Assembly (NCBI GenBank): GCA_030648295.1
Contig: JAUSID010000076.1
Span: forward strand, 55,398 to 119,397
DNA length: 64,000 nt
Origin: Opitutaceae bacterium
Lineage (GTDB): Bacteria > Verrucomicrobiota > Verrucomicrobiia > Opitutales > Opitutaceae
Direction of reading: 5' to 3'
Below the pieces are notes generated by a model. The model was given only the letters and a program-made list of their open reading frames with translations. It was not told the DNA's origin and did not search any database. A program made the position numbers and the translations under genes. This document shows, piece after piece, positions 43,388-51,996 of this stretch; position 1 is the stretch's first letter, and every line of letters starts with the position of its first letter.

Positions 43388-43405
43388 GCGGGCGAGGACG
43401 CCCGC
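43388..43405. repeat. Short GCGGGCG/CGCCCGC palindrome
   Basis: GCGGGCG (43388-43394), loop AGGA, CGCCCGC (43399-43405), followed by GCTCCGAG. It is the inverted form of the element at 11921-11945 (GGGAGC then GCGGGCG). It lies between the dtd stop and the peptidase start. Confidence 0.6.
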
Positions 43406-43484
43406 GCTCCGAGGGAAAGTGGCTGCGCCGGTTCCGCGGCGCATCCACTCGACTTCGGCGGCTCGGCGGAGTTTTCTGACGCGC

Positions 43485-45710
43485 ATGTTGAGCCGTCAAT
43501 TGTTGCCGGTCGTCGCGCTGGGGCTGAGTGCAGCTTGGGTTGGCGCGGCCACCTCTGCCGACCCGGATTTGCAGTACTTCCGTGACGTCGCGGAAACGCG
43601 GAATTACACGCTCGGCCGGCCCATCGCGCCGAAGATTACCCCCGACGGCAGGTACGCGTTTTTTCTCCGCTCGGCTCCGCGCGATCCAACGCTGCGGCTT
43701 TTCGAACTCGATCTCGCCAGTGGCGCTGAGCGCGAACTGCTGACGCCCGCGCAATTGCTCGGCGGCGCCGCCGAGTCGCTGAGCGTCGAGGAAAAGGCAC
43801 GGCGCGAGCGCCAGCGCCAGAGTCTGAAAGGCTTCACGTCGTTCCAAATGTCGAAGGACGGAGGCCGTCTGCTCGTCACCCTCTCCGGCAAGCTCTACCT
43901 CGTGGACCGTGCCACGCTGAAGATTACCGAACTCCCCGGCGCGGGCTGGATCGATCCGCAGTTTTCACCCGACGGAAAATTCGCCGCCGCCACCGGCGCC
44001 GATCGCGAACTGCACGTGATCGACTTGGCGAGTGCAACGGAGCGTGCCCTCACGCATGGCGCGACCGAAACCCTCTCTCATGGCTCGGCCGAATTCGTCG
44101 CCCAGGAGGAGATGAGTCGCTTTCACGGCTATTGGTGGTCGCCCGATTCGGCCACCCTGCTCTATCAGCAAACCGACGAATCGGGCGTCGAGGTGCGTTA
44201 CGTCGCGGATCCACTCCATCCGGAGCAGAAACCATCGAAGTTCTTTTACCCGCGCGCGGGAACGGCCAACGCGGTGGTGAAGTTGTTCCTTGTCCCGCGT
44301 GGCGGCGGTCAGCCGTTGCCGGTCGCGTGGAACCACATCGCGTTTCCTTACCTCGCGCACGTCGCATGGGACCGGGCCGGACCGCTCACCATGCTGGTGC
44401 AAAACCGGGAGCAGACCGAGGAACGGCTGCTGGTGATCGACCCAACCAGTGGCGCGACGCGCGAGCTATGGAGGGAAACGGATTCGATGTGGCTGAACCT
44501 GGACGACAACGCCGCGGGCTCGCTTGGCACCCAACGTCCACCGTTCTGGTTGAATGATGGGCGGCAGTTTGTCTGGACTACCGAGCGGCGGGGCGCGTGG
44601 CAGGTTGAACTACGTGACATCACCGGCGCGCTCGTGCGCGAGCTCACGCCGGTGACATGGGGTTATCGCGGATTTGTCGGTCTCGATGAAGAAGGTAACG
44701 GTTTCTACGTCCGCGGCGGCGACGATCCACGCGAAACCCATGTCTGGAAATTTCCGCTCGCTGGCGGGCCGGGGGTGCGGCTGACCGGCGCTCCCGGTCA
44801 CCACCGTGCCACGTTTTTTCCGGAACCTCGGCTGCTGGTTCGCACGCTCGATCATCTCGATGGCAGCTACCGCAGCGAAATCCTGTCCGCCAGCGACGCG
44901 CGCGTGATCGCGACGCTTCCTTCGGTCGCGGAAGCGCCGGCGCAATGGCCGCGGCCGGAGTTGCTGCGCACGAGCGGTGCGAGGGCATTCGACGCCGCGG
45001 TCACGCGACCGCGCGCTTTCGCGGCGGGCCGGAAATATCCGGTGATTCTGGTCGTGTATGCCGGACCGGCCAGCAAACGCGTGGTGGCGGAGCCGCGGAC
45101 ATTTCTCACCGATCAATGGATGGCGGACCGCGGGTATGTCGTCGTGCGAATCGATGGCCGCGGCACGCCGGGGCACGGCCGCGAATGGGAGCGCGTTTTC
45201 AAGGGCAATTTCATCGATGTCGCGCTCGAGGATCAGGTCGCCGGTCTCCAGGCGCTCGGGACGCGTTATCGCGAGATGGATTTGTCGCGCGTCGGTGTGA
45301 CCGGCTGGTCGTTCGGCGGTTATTTCGCCGCCATGGCCGTCGCGCGGCGTCCCGACATCTTTCGATGCGCCGTCGCCGGTGCGCCGGTTGTGACGTGGGA
45401 GAATTACGACACGCACTACACCGAGCGATATCTCGGGCTGCCGCAGATGGCACCGGAGGCGTATCGGCGGAGCGACGTTACCACCTACGCCGCGGATCTC
45501 ACCCGGCCGCTGTTGCTCATCCATGGACTGACCGATGACAACGTTTACTTCCAACACACGCTCCAGCTGGCGGACAAACTCTATCTTGCCGGAAAGCCGT
45601 TCGAGCTGTTGCCGATGCTCGGGACGCACATGGTTTCGGATCCTGTGGTCCGGCTGCGCCAGCAGCAGCGGATCATCGAATTCTTCAATCGGGAGCTTCG
45701 GCCCGATTGA
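43485..45710 (+). CDS. Exported dipeptidyl-peptidase IV-family serine peptidase (S9)
   Basis: 741 residues from the ATG at 43485, which gives a signal peptide (LLPVVALGLSAAWVGAATSA). The N-terminal beta-propeller spans about 35-480 (TPDGRYAFFLR, FSPDGKFAAA, EEMSRFHGYWWSPDSATLLY with the paired-Glu segment that contacts the substrate amino terminus). The alpha/beta hydrolase domain covers about 490-741: Ser609 in GWSFGGYFAAMA, Asp684 in GLTDDNVYF and His715 in LGTHMV form the triad. It cleaves dipeptides from peptide N-termini in the periplasm, with Pro/Ala preference typical. A large palindrome begins 3 bases after the stop. Confidence 0.92.
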   Translation: MLSRQLLPVVALGLSAAWVGAATSADPDLQYFRDVAETRNYTLGRPIAPKITPDGRYAFFLRSAPRDPTLRLFELDLASGAERELLTPAQLLGGAAESLSVEEKARRERQRQSLKGFTSFQMSKDGGRLLVTLSGKLYLVDRATLKITELPGAGWIDPQFSPDGKFAAATGADRELHVIDLASATERALTHGATETLSHGSAEFVAQEEMSRFHGYWWSPDSATLLYQQTDESGVEVRYVADPLHPEQKPSKFFYPRAGTANAVVKLFLVPRGGGQPLPVAWNHIAFPYLAHVAWDRAGPLTMLVQNREQTEERLLVIDPTSGATRELWRETDSMWLNLDDNAAGSLGTQRPPFWLNDGRQFVWTTERRGAWQVELRDITGALVRELTPVTWGYRGFVGLDEEGNGFYVRGGDDPRETHVWKFPLAGGPGVRLTGAPGHHRATFFPEPRLLVRTLDHLDGSYRSEILSASDARVIATLPSVAEAPAQWPRPELLRTSGARAFDAAVTRPRAFAAGRKYPVILVVYAGPASKRVVAEPRTFLTDQWMADRGYVVVRIDGRGTPGHGREWERVFKGNFIDVALEDQVAGLQALGTRYREMDLSRVGVTGWSFGGYFAAMAVARRPDIFRCAVAGAPVVTWENYDTHYTERYLGLPQMAPEAYRRSDVTTYAADLTRPLLLIHGLTDDNVYFQHTLQLADKLYLAGKPFELLPMLGTHMVSDPVVRLRQQQRIIEFFNRELRPD

Positions 45711-45712
45711 GC

Positions 45713-45772
45713 TGGGAACGCGACCGCCCTCGGTCGCCTTTTCGGAAGCGACCGGGGGCGGTCGCACTCCCA
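45713..45772. repeat. Large imperfect palindrome after the S9 peptidase
   Basis: Arms 45713-45737 and 45748-45772 (25 bases each, 22 pairing) begin TGGGAACGCGACCG and end CGGTCGCACTCCCA, around loop CTTTTCGGAA. It is related to the element at 63892, with the same TGGGAGCGCG-type ends. Confidence 0.85.
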
Positions 45773-46380
45773 CTAATGCCAATCTTTTGGGTATAGAGCC
45801 ACGCTCGCAGCGTGCAGATTGGGGAATTTTTCCCGCAGAAGGAGTGCACCGAATCACCCGACGCGACGCCTTAGCACTTGAACGACAGAAGTAAAACACG
45901 GGTTGGCGCGGTTGGCACGTCGCGTGCGAAACCAAGGGCTCATGCAGACCCCGAGCAGCAACGATGTATTTGGCGCCCACGAGCCTTCGGTCCACGACCG
46001 ACCGCTGGGTGACGCGCACACATCGGCGCCGGCGGTCATTGTCGCCGGCAGTCGGATGACGCGCGAACTCGTTCGCCTGCTCGTCGCCACTGCTTTTTGC
46101 GTTCTCGAGGCGGTTTTCAGCGTCGCCGAACTGCGGATCAACAAGCCGTTGCACCGGAAACGACGCGCCTGACGGCCAAGGTTCCGGCACCGGTAACCCC
46201 GCCGCCGGGCCTGCGTCGCCTGTGGACGCATGGAAATAAAGTTTTTTTTGGGCACAGTAGCGGATTCCCGCCCACGGGTTGTCATCATGCGCAGGCGTGA
46301 AATCCAGTTCCCCAGTGCCGTTTACCCGATTCGCGACTCCGGCCGACACGGCCGTGGTCGCTCCAGTGCTCTGTCTGCAA
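45773..46380. other. Intergenic region upstream of the sigma/FecR/receptor system
   Basis: About 600 bases without a convincing gene. A weak plus-strand frame (ATG 45942 to 46172) encodes a hydrophobic stretch LVRLLVATAFCVLEAVFSV but no family. The large minus-strand frame across this region is a high-GC shadow. TGCGTC/GACGCA (46212-46230) followed by T8 (46242-46249) could be a weak terminator. The promoter of the sigma factor gene should be here. Confidence 0.45.
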
Positions 46381-46944
46381 ATGTCTGACGAGCCGCTCAA
46401 ACCGCGGGACTTCACCGCCCTCTATCGTTCCACGGTGGCGCCGTTGCGGCGTTATCTCGCGCGGATGCTCGGCAATTCGGCCGAAGCGCAGGACATCGCG
46501 CATGACGCATACATTCGCGTGTACCCGACCGTCAGCCAGCAGGCGCCCGAACACCCGGAGGCTTTGCTCTACACCACGGCGCGCCGGCTCGCCATCAACC
46601 GGCTCAAGCGCCGCAGCATTTCGCCCATCAGCGGCGCGGAGTTGAACGACGAAACGGCCGCCTCCACCGCGCCCGGTGTTGCGCAACAGGTGATGGCGCG
46701 ACAGGAACTCGATTTTCTCGAACAGGCGATCGCGCAACTGCCGGAAGGCTGCCGCACCGTCCTGCTCCTGCGCAAAGTGGAACTGCTTTCGCATCGCGAG
46801 ATCGCCGACCGGCTCCGCATCGCGATCAGCACGGTGGAAAAACAACACGCCCGCGCGCTGCGACTGCTGCGCCAGGCGTTATCCTCAACGCTGGACGTCG
46901 CCGATTCCGGCGCGTCCACTTCCGACCAGGAGGCCCGCTCATGA
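46381..46944 (+). CDS. FecI-like ECF sigma factor
   Basis: 187 residues from the ATG at 46381 (MSDEPLKPRDFTALYRS); the open frame from 46279 is longer but lacks sigma similarity. Region 2: FTALYRSTVAPLRRYLARML near 11, AQDIAHDAYIRVY near 40, then PEALLYTTARRLAINRLKRR near 61-80. Region 4: AIAQLPEGCRTVLLLRKVEL near 118 and the helix-turn-helix REIADRLRIAISTVEKQHARAL near 144. The last line of a classic iron-siderophore-type signalling set: the FecR-like gene overlaps its stop (ATGA) and the receptor follows. Expected to be released when the receptor binds its ligand. Confidence 0.93.
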   Translation: MSDEPLKPRDFTALYRSTVAPLRRYLARMLGNSAEAQDIAHDAYIRVYPTVSQQAPEHPEALLYTTARRLAINRLKRRSISPISGAELNDETAASTAPGVAQQVMARQELDFLEQAIAQLPEGCRTVLLLRKVELLSHREIADRLRIAISTVEKQHARALRLLRQALSSTLDVADSGASTSDQEARS

Positions 46945-47945
46945 ACACGCGTCACTCCACCCACGATTCGGCCGCCGACGAGCAGGCCGCACTGTGGGCC
47001 GCCCGGCTCGATGGGTCGTCGCTCACGACCGCAGATCGCAACGAACTCGATGCCTGGCTCGCGGCGAACTCGAACCACCGCGCGCTGCTCTCGGAATACT
47101 GCCAGTTTTCGACCGACCTCGAGGCCGACCTGCCGGCACTCGTCCAACGCGGCACGTTGAAAATGCCGGCGTCGGAGAAGCCGCAGCGCGGGCTGCCGGG
47201 ACTGAAATGGTTCGCGGGATTTGCGTTCGCCGCTGTCGCCGCCGTCGCGCTGGTCATGTGGATCGGCCGGCCCTCCACGCAATTTCAGGATGTGGCCACC
47301 TCCGTTGCGCAGCGGCAAACCATGACGCTCGCGGATGGCACGCGCGTTGAAATGAACGCCCGCACCACCATTCGCGTCGAACAGACTGCGTCCGAGCGGC
47401 GCGTCCGGCTGGCCGAAGGCCAGGCTTTCTTTGCCGTGACGAAGGATTCCTCGCGGCCATTCATCGTCGAGACCCCGGCAGGCTCGGTCCAGGTGACCGG
47501 AACCGCGTTCGATGTGCATGCGGCGGCGGCATCACAACTCGTCGTTACAGTGGTCGAGGGCTCCGTCCTGGTCCGGCCCCGCGAAGCGGCCGCGTCCGGC
47601 TCGGTGAGCCCGGTATCGCTTCGTCCGGGCGAACGGCTGACTGCCGGTCCCGCCGGTGTGTCGATTGACCGTCTCTCCGACGATGCGATCGAGAGCGCGC
47701 TCGCGTGGCGGCAGGGCGTGGTGGTGTTCGACGGCGTGCCGCTCGATGTCGCCCTCGCTCAATTCGCGCATCACCACGGCATCGGCATCGACGTCCGCGA
47801 AGGCGTGGCGGCGCATCGGATCAGTGGTCGCCACAGCATCGACGACCTCAATGGCTTCGTGAGCTTTCTCGACCAGGGTTTTCCGGTCGAGGTCACACGC
47901 GGGCTGAGTGGCACCATCACGGTCCGTCTCCGCCCAAACCGCTGA
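46941..47945 (+). CDS. FecR-type membrane anti-sigma factor
   Basis: 334 residues. Cytoplasmic DUF4880-like domain at about 10-55 (AALWAARLDGSSLTTADRNE, LDAWLAANSNHRALLSEY), membrane helix at about 92-109 (FAGFAFAAVAAVALVMWI), then periplasmic FecR domain at about 120-225 (MTLADGTRVEMNARTTIRVE, RRVRLAEGQAFFAVTKD, PFIVETPAGSVQVTGTAFDV). A last segment (VVVFDGVPLDVALAQFAHHH to the end) resembles the STN/DUF4974 module that meets the receptor. It relays receptor occupancy to the sigma factor. ATGA overlap with the sigma, and the receptor begins 3 bases downstream. Confidence 0.93.
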   Translation: MNTRHSTHDSAADEQAALWAARLDGSSLTTADRNELDAWLAANSNHRALLSEYCQFSTDLEADLPALVQRGTLKMPASEKPQRGLPGLKWFAGFAFAAVAAVALVMWIGRPSTQFQDVATSVAQRQTMTLADGTRVEMNARTTIRVEQTASERRVRLAEGQAFFAVTKDSSRPFIVETPAGSVQVTGTAFDVHAAAASQLVVTVVEGSVLVRPREAAASGSVSPVSLRPGERLTAGPAGVSIDRLSDDAIESALAWRQGVVVFDGVPLDVALAQFAHHHGIGIDVREGVAAHRISGRHSIDDLNGFVSFLDQGFPVEVTRGLSGTITVRLRPNR

Positions 47946-47948
47946 ACC

Positions 47949-50900
47949 GTGGGGCGCACTCTCCGCATTTTTCTCCGGCTCTGCGCCCTGACGGCGCTGT
48001 GGCCGTCGCTCGCAGCCGCCGAAGCGGTCCGGTTCGATTTGCCCGCGCAACCGGCCGATACCGCGCTCCTCGCATTTTCGAAACAGGCGAAAGTCGAGGT
48101 ACTGTTTTCGTTTGACGATCTGCGGAAGGCTCGCTCGACGCCGGTCACCGGCACCTACGATCCCGAGAGTGCGATCAATCTCCTGCTCAAGGGCACCGGT
48201 TTTGTCGCCCGCCGCCAGGGCAACGGAAAATTTGTCGTCACCGCCGCGACGCCGGCGAACGGTTCGCTCCACGGCCGGCTGCTCGCTCCCGATGGCTCCG
48301 GCGCACCGGGAATTCGGGTGGTGATTTCCGGCGCGCGGTTCGCGACGACCACCGATCCAGCCGGACAGTTTCATTTTGGATCCGTCCGGCCCGGCATTTA
48401 CCGGCTCGTCGCGACGGGCAGCGGGTACGAAACCCTCACGGTCGACTCGGTGGCGGTAGAACCAGATCAGTCACTCACGGTCGAACGCGTGCTGCGCCCA
48501 GCCGGCGAGCCTTCGCAACTCGCCGCCGTCGTCGTCGAGGGCACCACGACCCGAAACCGTGCGTTTCAGCGCAGCGAAACACCGTTCGCGCCGCGCACCG
48601 CCACCGGCAATCTCGATCGCGCGCGTACGGAAAACGACGCGCTCCCTTACTCGATTTACGATCGCGACCAGATCCAGCGCAGCGGCGTCGTCAACCTGAA
48701 CGAGTTTCTCCAGCGCGAACTGCTCGACAGCGATGCTTCCACGCGCCCGCCCGAGCAGGACGCCAGCACGCCCGCGTACCGCGTGGGCAGCAACAATCTT
48801 AGCCTGCGCGGTTACACGGCCGACCAGACCGTGATCCTCGTGAACGGCCGCCGGCTGCCGGAAATCCTCACCACCGGCCTGTCCGAGGCGCTGCCGCCCG
48901 ACGTCAATTTCATCCCGCTCAGCCTCGTCCAGCAGGTGGAAGTCCTGCCCGTGTCCGCCGCGGCCCTCTACAGCGGGAATGCGGTGGGCGGCGTGATCAA
49001 CATCGTGCTGCGAACGGGCGCGGACGCCACGGCCACGGAGCTGACCACGACGTACACCAATGCGCTGCGGAGCTTCGATGCGCCACAGTCCTCCGTGTCA
49101 CTGCTCCACAGCCAGAGCCTCCTCGGTGGCGCGTTGTGGCTGCGGCTGAATGCCAGCGCGACGCGCGCCACGCCGCCCACCGAGGAGGAACTGGGATACC
49201 TGCGCGCACACACGCGCCCGCCCGCCTGGCCGGGGGAGACCATTTTTCGGGCGACGCCGAATATCCGCAGCGCGACGTTGAACGCCAGCGGTGATCTCAC
49301 GCCGCTCGTCCGGCTGGGCTCTTCGCCGGTCACGTCCGTCGCCCCGGGCGCCGATGGCAGCGGCGGACTCGCGGCCTTTGCCGATCGCAGCGGCATCTCC
49401 AACCTGGAGCTCTTCCGCGCGCCGGCCGGCCTGGCCAGTTCGCTGAATTCCGTCAATTACCCGTACGGTCGCGAGCAAAAGCGGGAGACGTATTTTGGCT
49501 CGGTCACCTACGATGTTCTGCCCCGGCTCCAGCTCGGGCTCGATGTCACCCACGCCCACACGATGGTGCACCGCGGCTATGAGGTGATCAGTGCCGACTT
49601 CCTGCTCCCCGCCGCCTCGCGGGCCAACCCGTTTGGCCAGGACATCTTTCTCGCCCTGAATGAAACCGCGCCGCGGCTCGGTCCCACTTACAGCGAGGCG
49701 CGGCTGCAATTTTCCTCCGTGGTCGCCGGCGCGCTACTCACGCTGCCGCGGGACTGGCATCTGTCCGCCGACGCGCAATACGCGCACAACCTGACAAAAT
49801 ATCGCGGTCTGGCTGGAGTGGATACGGAGCGATGGCAGCAGCTGATCGAAACGGGGCGCTACAACCCGTTCCGCGACACCCAGGTGTTCGCGCCGCCCGC
49901 CGAGTTCTACGATCGGGTGCTGCTTTTCCGCGGCGGTCCGAACCGGTTCGTCACCCTCGGGGCGTACGACGTCCTGGATCTCGCGGTGCGGGCGGCGAAC
50001 GAGTCGATCACGCTGCCGACCGGCCGGGGCGCATTGCGCATTGGCGGAGATTACCGGCGCAACCACCTCGCCAGCTTCACCGAGGAGCCGCGGCACGGCG
50101 ATGGCTCGCCGGGGGGCACCTCCATCCATTGGGACGGCCGTACGCTCACGCGCTACAGCGTTTTCGGTGAATTGAAAGCACCGCTGCTGCCGACGTCGCG
50201 GCTCCCCCGCTGGCTGCATCAGGCGGAGGGAAACCTGGCCGTGCGCTACGTCGCCGCCGACACCGCCCGCGAGGCGAACCTCGCACCCACGTATGGCCTC
50301 AAGCTCGATTTCGCCGGGGGCTTCACGCTCCGCGGCAGCCTCACCACCGCCAGCCGCTATCCGACGCCGTGGATGAGCCGCCCCGCGCTGATTTCCGCGT
50401 CGACCCCCGGCATCGAGCTGGTGCGCACCACTGACCCGATGCTGAAACAGCGCTACGACGTGCCGACCACCGAGGCGCTGAATCCCGACCTGCTGCCGGA
50501 GGGCGCGGTGACGCAGACGGCCGGCATCATCTTCCGGCGCGGCCGGACGCACCGGGTGCGAGTCGCGATCGATTTTGTGGATACGGAGAAGACGAACGAG
50601 CTGATTTACCTCGACGCGCAAGCCGTGCTCAACCTGGAGCCGCTCGTGCCCGAGCGGGTCGAACGCGCGACGCCGGGTCCGGGTGAAACCGTGGGTCGCG
50701 TCAAGTCGGTGCTGACCGGAACGGCGAACCTCACCTGGCGGCACTCGCAAAACTGGAACGTGGCCTTCGATTACGCCTGGAACGGTTTGGGCGGCGGGAC
50801 GCTCGAACTCTATGGCCGGCTGCTCTATTTCCAGCGGTATCGGGTGCAGGGGTTCATCACGTCGCCGTACATGACGGACGAATTGCAGCACCCGCAAGGG

Positions 50901-51263
50901 ACGACCACCGGATTGTTGCGATACCGGTCCCGGTTCGGGGCCGGGTGGTCGAACCGGCTGGCCGGTTTCGGGATGGACGGACACTATTTTCATTCCCGGA
51001 TCTTGCCGGTGAGCGAGTGGGTGACGCAGGGCTCGGATCGGATCAAGGCGTCCTGGCAGTTCGACGCCTACCTGCAAAGCGAGGTGGGCCGGTGGCTGCC
51101 GTGGATCGATTCGCGCCGGGGGTTGAGGGTGCAGGTGCGCGTCAACAACGTGTTCGGTTTCGATTTTCCGAAGTATGTCAATCAGAGTTCCGGCGCCGGC
51201 GTGCAGCCGTATGGCGACTGGCGGGGACGCGTATATTCCCTGTCGCTGACGTCCACGTTCTAG
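47949..51263 (+). CDS. TonB-dependent receptor with secretin/TonB N-terminal (STN) signalling domain
   Basis: 1104 residues from a GTG at 47949 that gives a signal peptide (LFLRLCALTALWPSLAAA-like). STN domain at about 30-95 (ALLAFSKQAKVEVLFSFDDL, AINLLLKGTGFVARR) for signal transduction, then a carboxypeptidase-regulatory domain at about 100-180 (LHGRLLAPDGSGAPGIRVVI). The plug is at about 230-355 (NLSLRGYTADQTVILVNGRR and AVGGVINIVLR), and the 22-strand barrel follows to the end, closing RGRVYSLSLTSTF with a terminal Phe. It takes up a large ligand at the outer membrane and signals through the FecR/sigma pair. Ligand unknown. A 12-bp-arm palindrome follows the stop at once. Confidence 0.95.
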   Translation: MGRTLRIFLRLCALTALWPSLAAAEAVRFDLPAQPADTALLAFSKQAKVEVLFSFDDLRKARSTPVTGTYDPESAINLLLKGTGFVARRQGNGKFVVTAATPANGSLHGRLLAPDGSGAPGIRVVISGARFATTTDPAGQFHFGSVRPGIYRLVATGSGYETLTVDSVAVEPDQSLTVERVLRPAGEPSQLAAVVVEGTTTRNRAFQRSETPFAPRTATGNLDRARTENDALPYSIYDRDQIQRSGVVNLNEFLQRELLDSDASTRPPEQDASTPAYRVGSNNLSLRGYTADQTVILVNGRRLPEILTTGLSEALPPDVNFIPLSLVQQVEVLPVSAAALYSGNAVGGVINIVLRTGADATATELTTTYTNALRSFDAPQSSVSLLHSQSLLGGALWLRLNASATRATPPTEEELGYLRAHTRPPAWPGETIFRATPNIRSATLNASGDLTPLVRLGSSPVTSVAPGADGSGGLAAFADRSGISNLELFRAPAGLASSLNSVNYPYGREQKRETYFGSVTYDVLPRLQLGLDVTHAHTMVHRGYEVISADFLLPAASRANPFGQDIFLALNETAPRLGPTYSEARLQFSSVVAGALLTLPRDWHLSADAQYAHNLTKYRGLAGVDTERWQQLIETGRYNPFRDTQVFAPPAEFYDRVLLFRGGPNRFVTLGAYDVLDLAVRAANESITLPTGRGALRIGGDYRRNHLASFTEEPRHGDGSPGGTSIHWDGRTLTRYSVFGELKAPLLPTSRLPRWLHQAEGNLAVRYVAADTAREANLAPTYGLKLDFAGGFTLRGSLTTASRYPTPWMSRPALISASTPGIELVRTTDPMLKQRYDVPTTEALNPDLLPEGAVTQTAGIIFRRGRTHRVRVAIDFVDTEKTNELIYLDAQAVLNLEPLVPERVERATPGPGETVGRVKSVLTGTANLTWRHSQNWNVAFDYAWNGLGGGTLELYGRLLYFQRYRVQGFITSPYMTDELQHPQGTTTGLLRYRSRFGAGWSNRLAGFGMDGHYFHSRILPVSEWVTQGSDRIKASWQFDAYLQSEVGRWLPWIDSRRGLRVQVRVNNVFGFDFPKYVNQSSGAGVQPYGDWRGRVYSLSLTSTF

Positions 51264-51264
51264 G

Positions 51265-51298
51265 AGTTTTTCGCAGTTTTCCGCTGCTGCGAAAAACT
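51265..51298. repeat. AGTTTTTCGCAG palindrome after the TonB receptor
   Basis: Perfect 12-base arms AGTTTTTCGCAG (51265-51276) and CTGCGAAAAACT (51287-51298) with a 10-base loop, starting 2 bases after the receptor stop. It belongs to the GGTTTTTGC-type palindrome family and probably terminates the receptor transcript. Confidence 0.85.
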
Positions 51299-51406
51299 TG
51301 GGTTTCCAGAGATCTCGGACTCGCGTCGATTACTGGAAGCCCCAACCCCTTCAACCCTTTTGAGGATGTCACATCGATGCGATCTCCGCCTTTCGATAGA
51401 TATCCA

Positions 51407-51455
51407 GGTTTTCCGCAGCAGCGGAAAACCAGCAGCGGAAAACCAGCGGAAAACC
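51407..51455. repeat. GGTTTTCCGC palindrome with three copies of the right arm
   Basis: GGTTTTCCGC (51407-51416), loop AGCA, then GCGGAAAACC at 51421-51430, 51435-51444 and 51446-51455. One left arm can pair with any of three right arms, looking like unit duplication inside a palindromic element. Located between the receptor and the ACP gene. Confidence 0.85.
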
Positions 51456-51507
51456 ACGATAGCGGGTTTCGTGCGGTCGGCTGTCTCGTGAAGCAGCCAA
51501 CCGCCAC

Positions 51508-51948
51508 ATGATCCCAGAAAATCCGCATCGGGACTCCACGATACCGGCAAGCCAGTCTTCAGCCCCGGCGGCGCCGCTGGCCGAGGCGGAATTGCGCGAG
51601 GCACTGAAGCGATGCTCGGCCTCGACCTACACCGCCGCCTGCGAATTTCGCCGCACCGGTGAGATCATCCACGTCGCCCCGATTGTTCGCGGCGTGATTG
51701 AGCGTTACGTTGAGCCGGATTTGCGTGGGAAATTTCAAAACCCCGATCCGGCCCTGCGGCTCTGCGAGGACCTCGGACTGGATTCATTGAGCATGATGGA
51801 AATCGTCCTGCTGGCCGAAGAGGTGCTCGGCATCTCGATCACGCATGAGGAACTGCGGCAGCTGCACACCCTCGGCGAGGTTCAGCACTTCATGGAATGC
51901 AAGCTGCGCGGCGCGCCGCTGCCGTCACCGCGCGCGGGATCTCTGTGA
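51508..51948 (+). CDS. Free-standing acyl carrier protein-like protein
   Basis: 146 residues. The C-terminal half (about 62-130) is an acyl carrier protein: LRLCEDLGLDSLSMMEIVLL has the phosphopantetheine serine in the GLDSLSMM motif, and VLGISITHEELRQLHTLGEV matches the fourth-helix region. The N-terminal 50 residues are a Pro/Ala-rich extension followed by LREALKRCSASTYTAACEFR, not typical for AcpP (about 78 residues). It should carry acyl or peptidyl groups once loaded by a phosphopantetheinyl transferase. No synthase, ligase or transferase gene is adjacent, so its pathway is unknown. The 48 bases to the giant secreted protein gene allow co-transcription. Confidence 0.82.
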   Translation: MIPENPHRDSTIPASQSSAPAAPLAEAELREALKRCSASTYTAACEFRRTGEIIHVAPIVRGVIERYVEPDLRGKFQNPDPALRLCEDLGLDSLSMMEIVLLAEEVLGISITHEELRQLHTLGEVQHFMECKLRGAPLPSPRAGSL

Positions 51949-51996
51949 CTTCCGGCCACGGCGATCCGCCGCCGGCCAACGCTTCTCCTACCTTTG

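Noticed and set aside
45942..46172. Small plus-strand ORF with a hydrophobic stretch
   Set aside because: No start signal, no family, not coupled to neighbours; kept only as a note in the intergenic entry.
44610..46415. 601-residue minus-strand frame
   Set aside because: Antisense to the S9 peptidase and to an intergenic region; composition typical of a shadow frame.
49734..51077. 447-residue minus-strand frame
   Set aside because: Antisense of the TonB receptor barrel; no recognisable domain.
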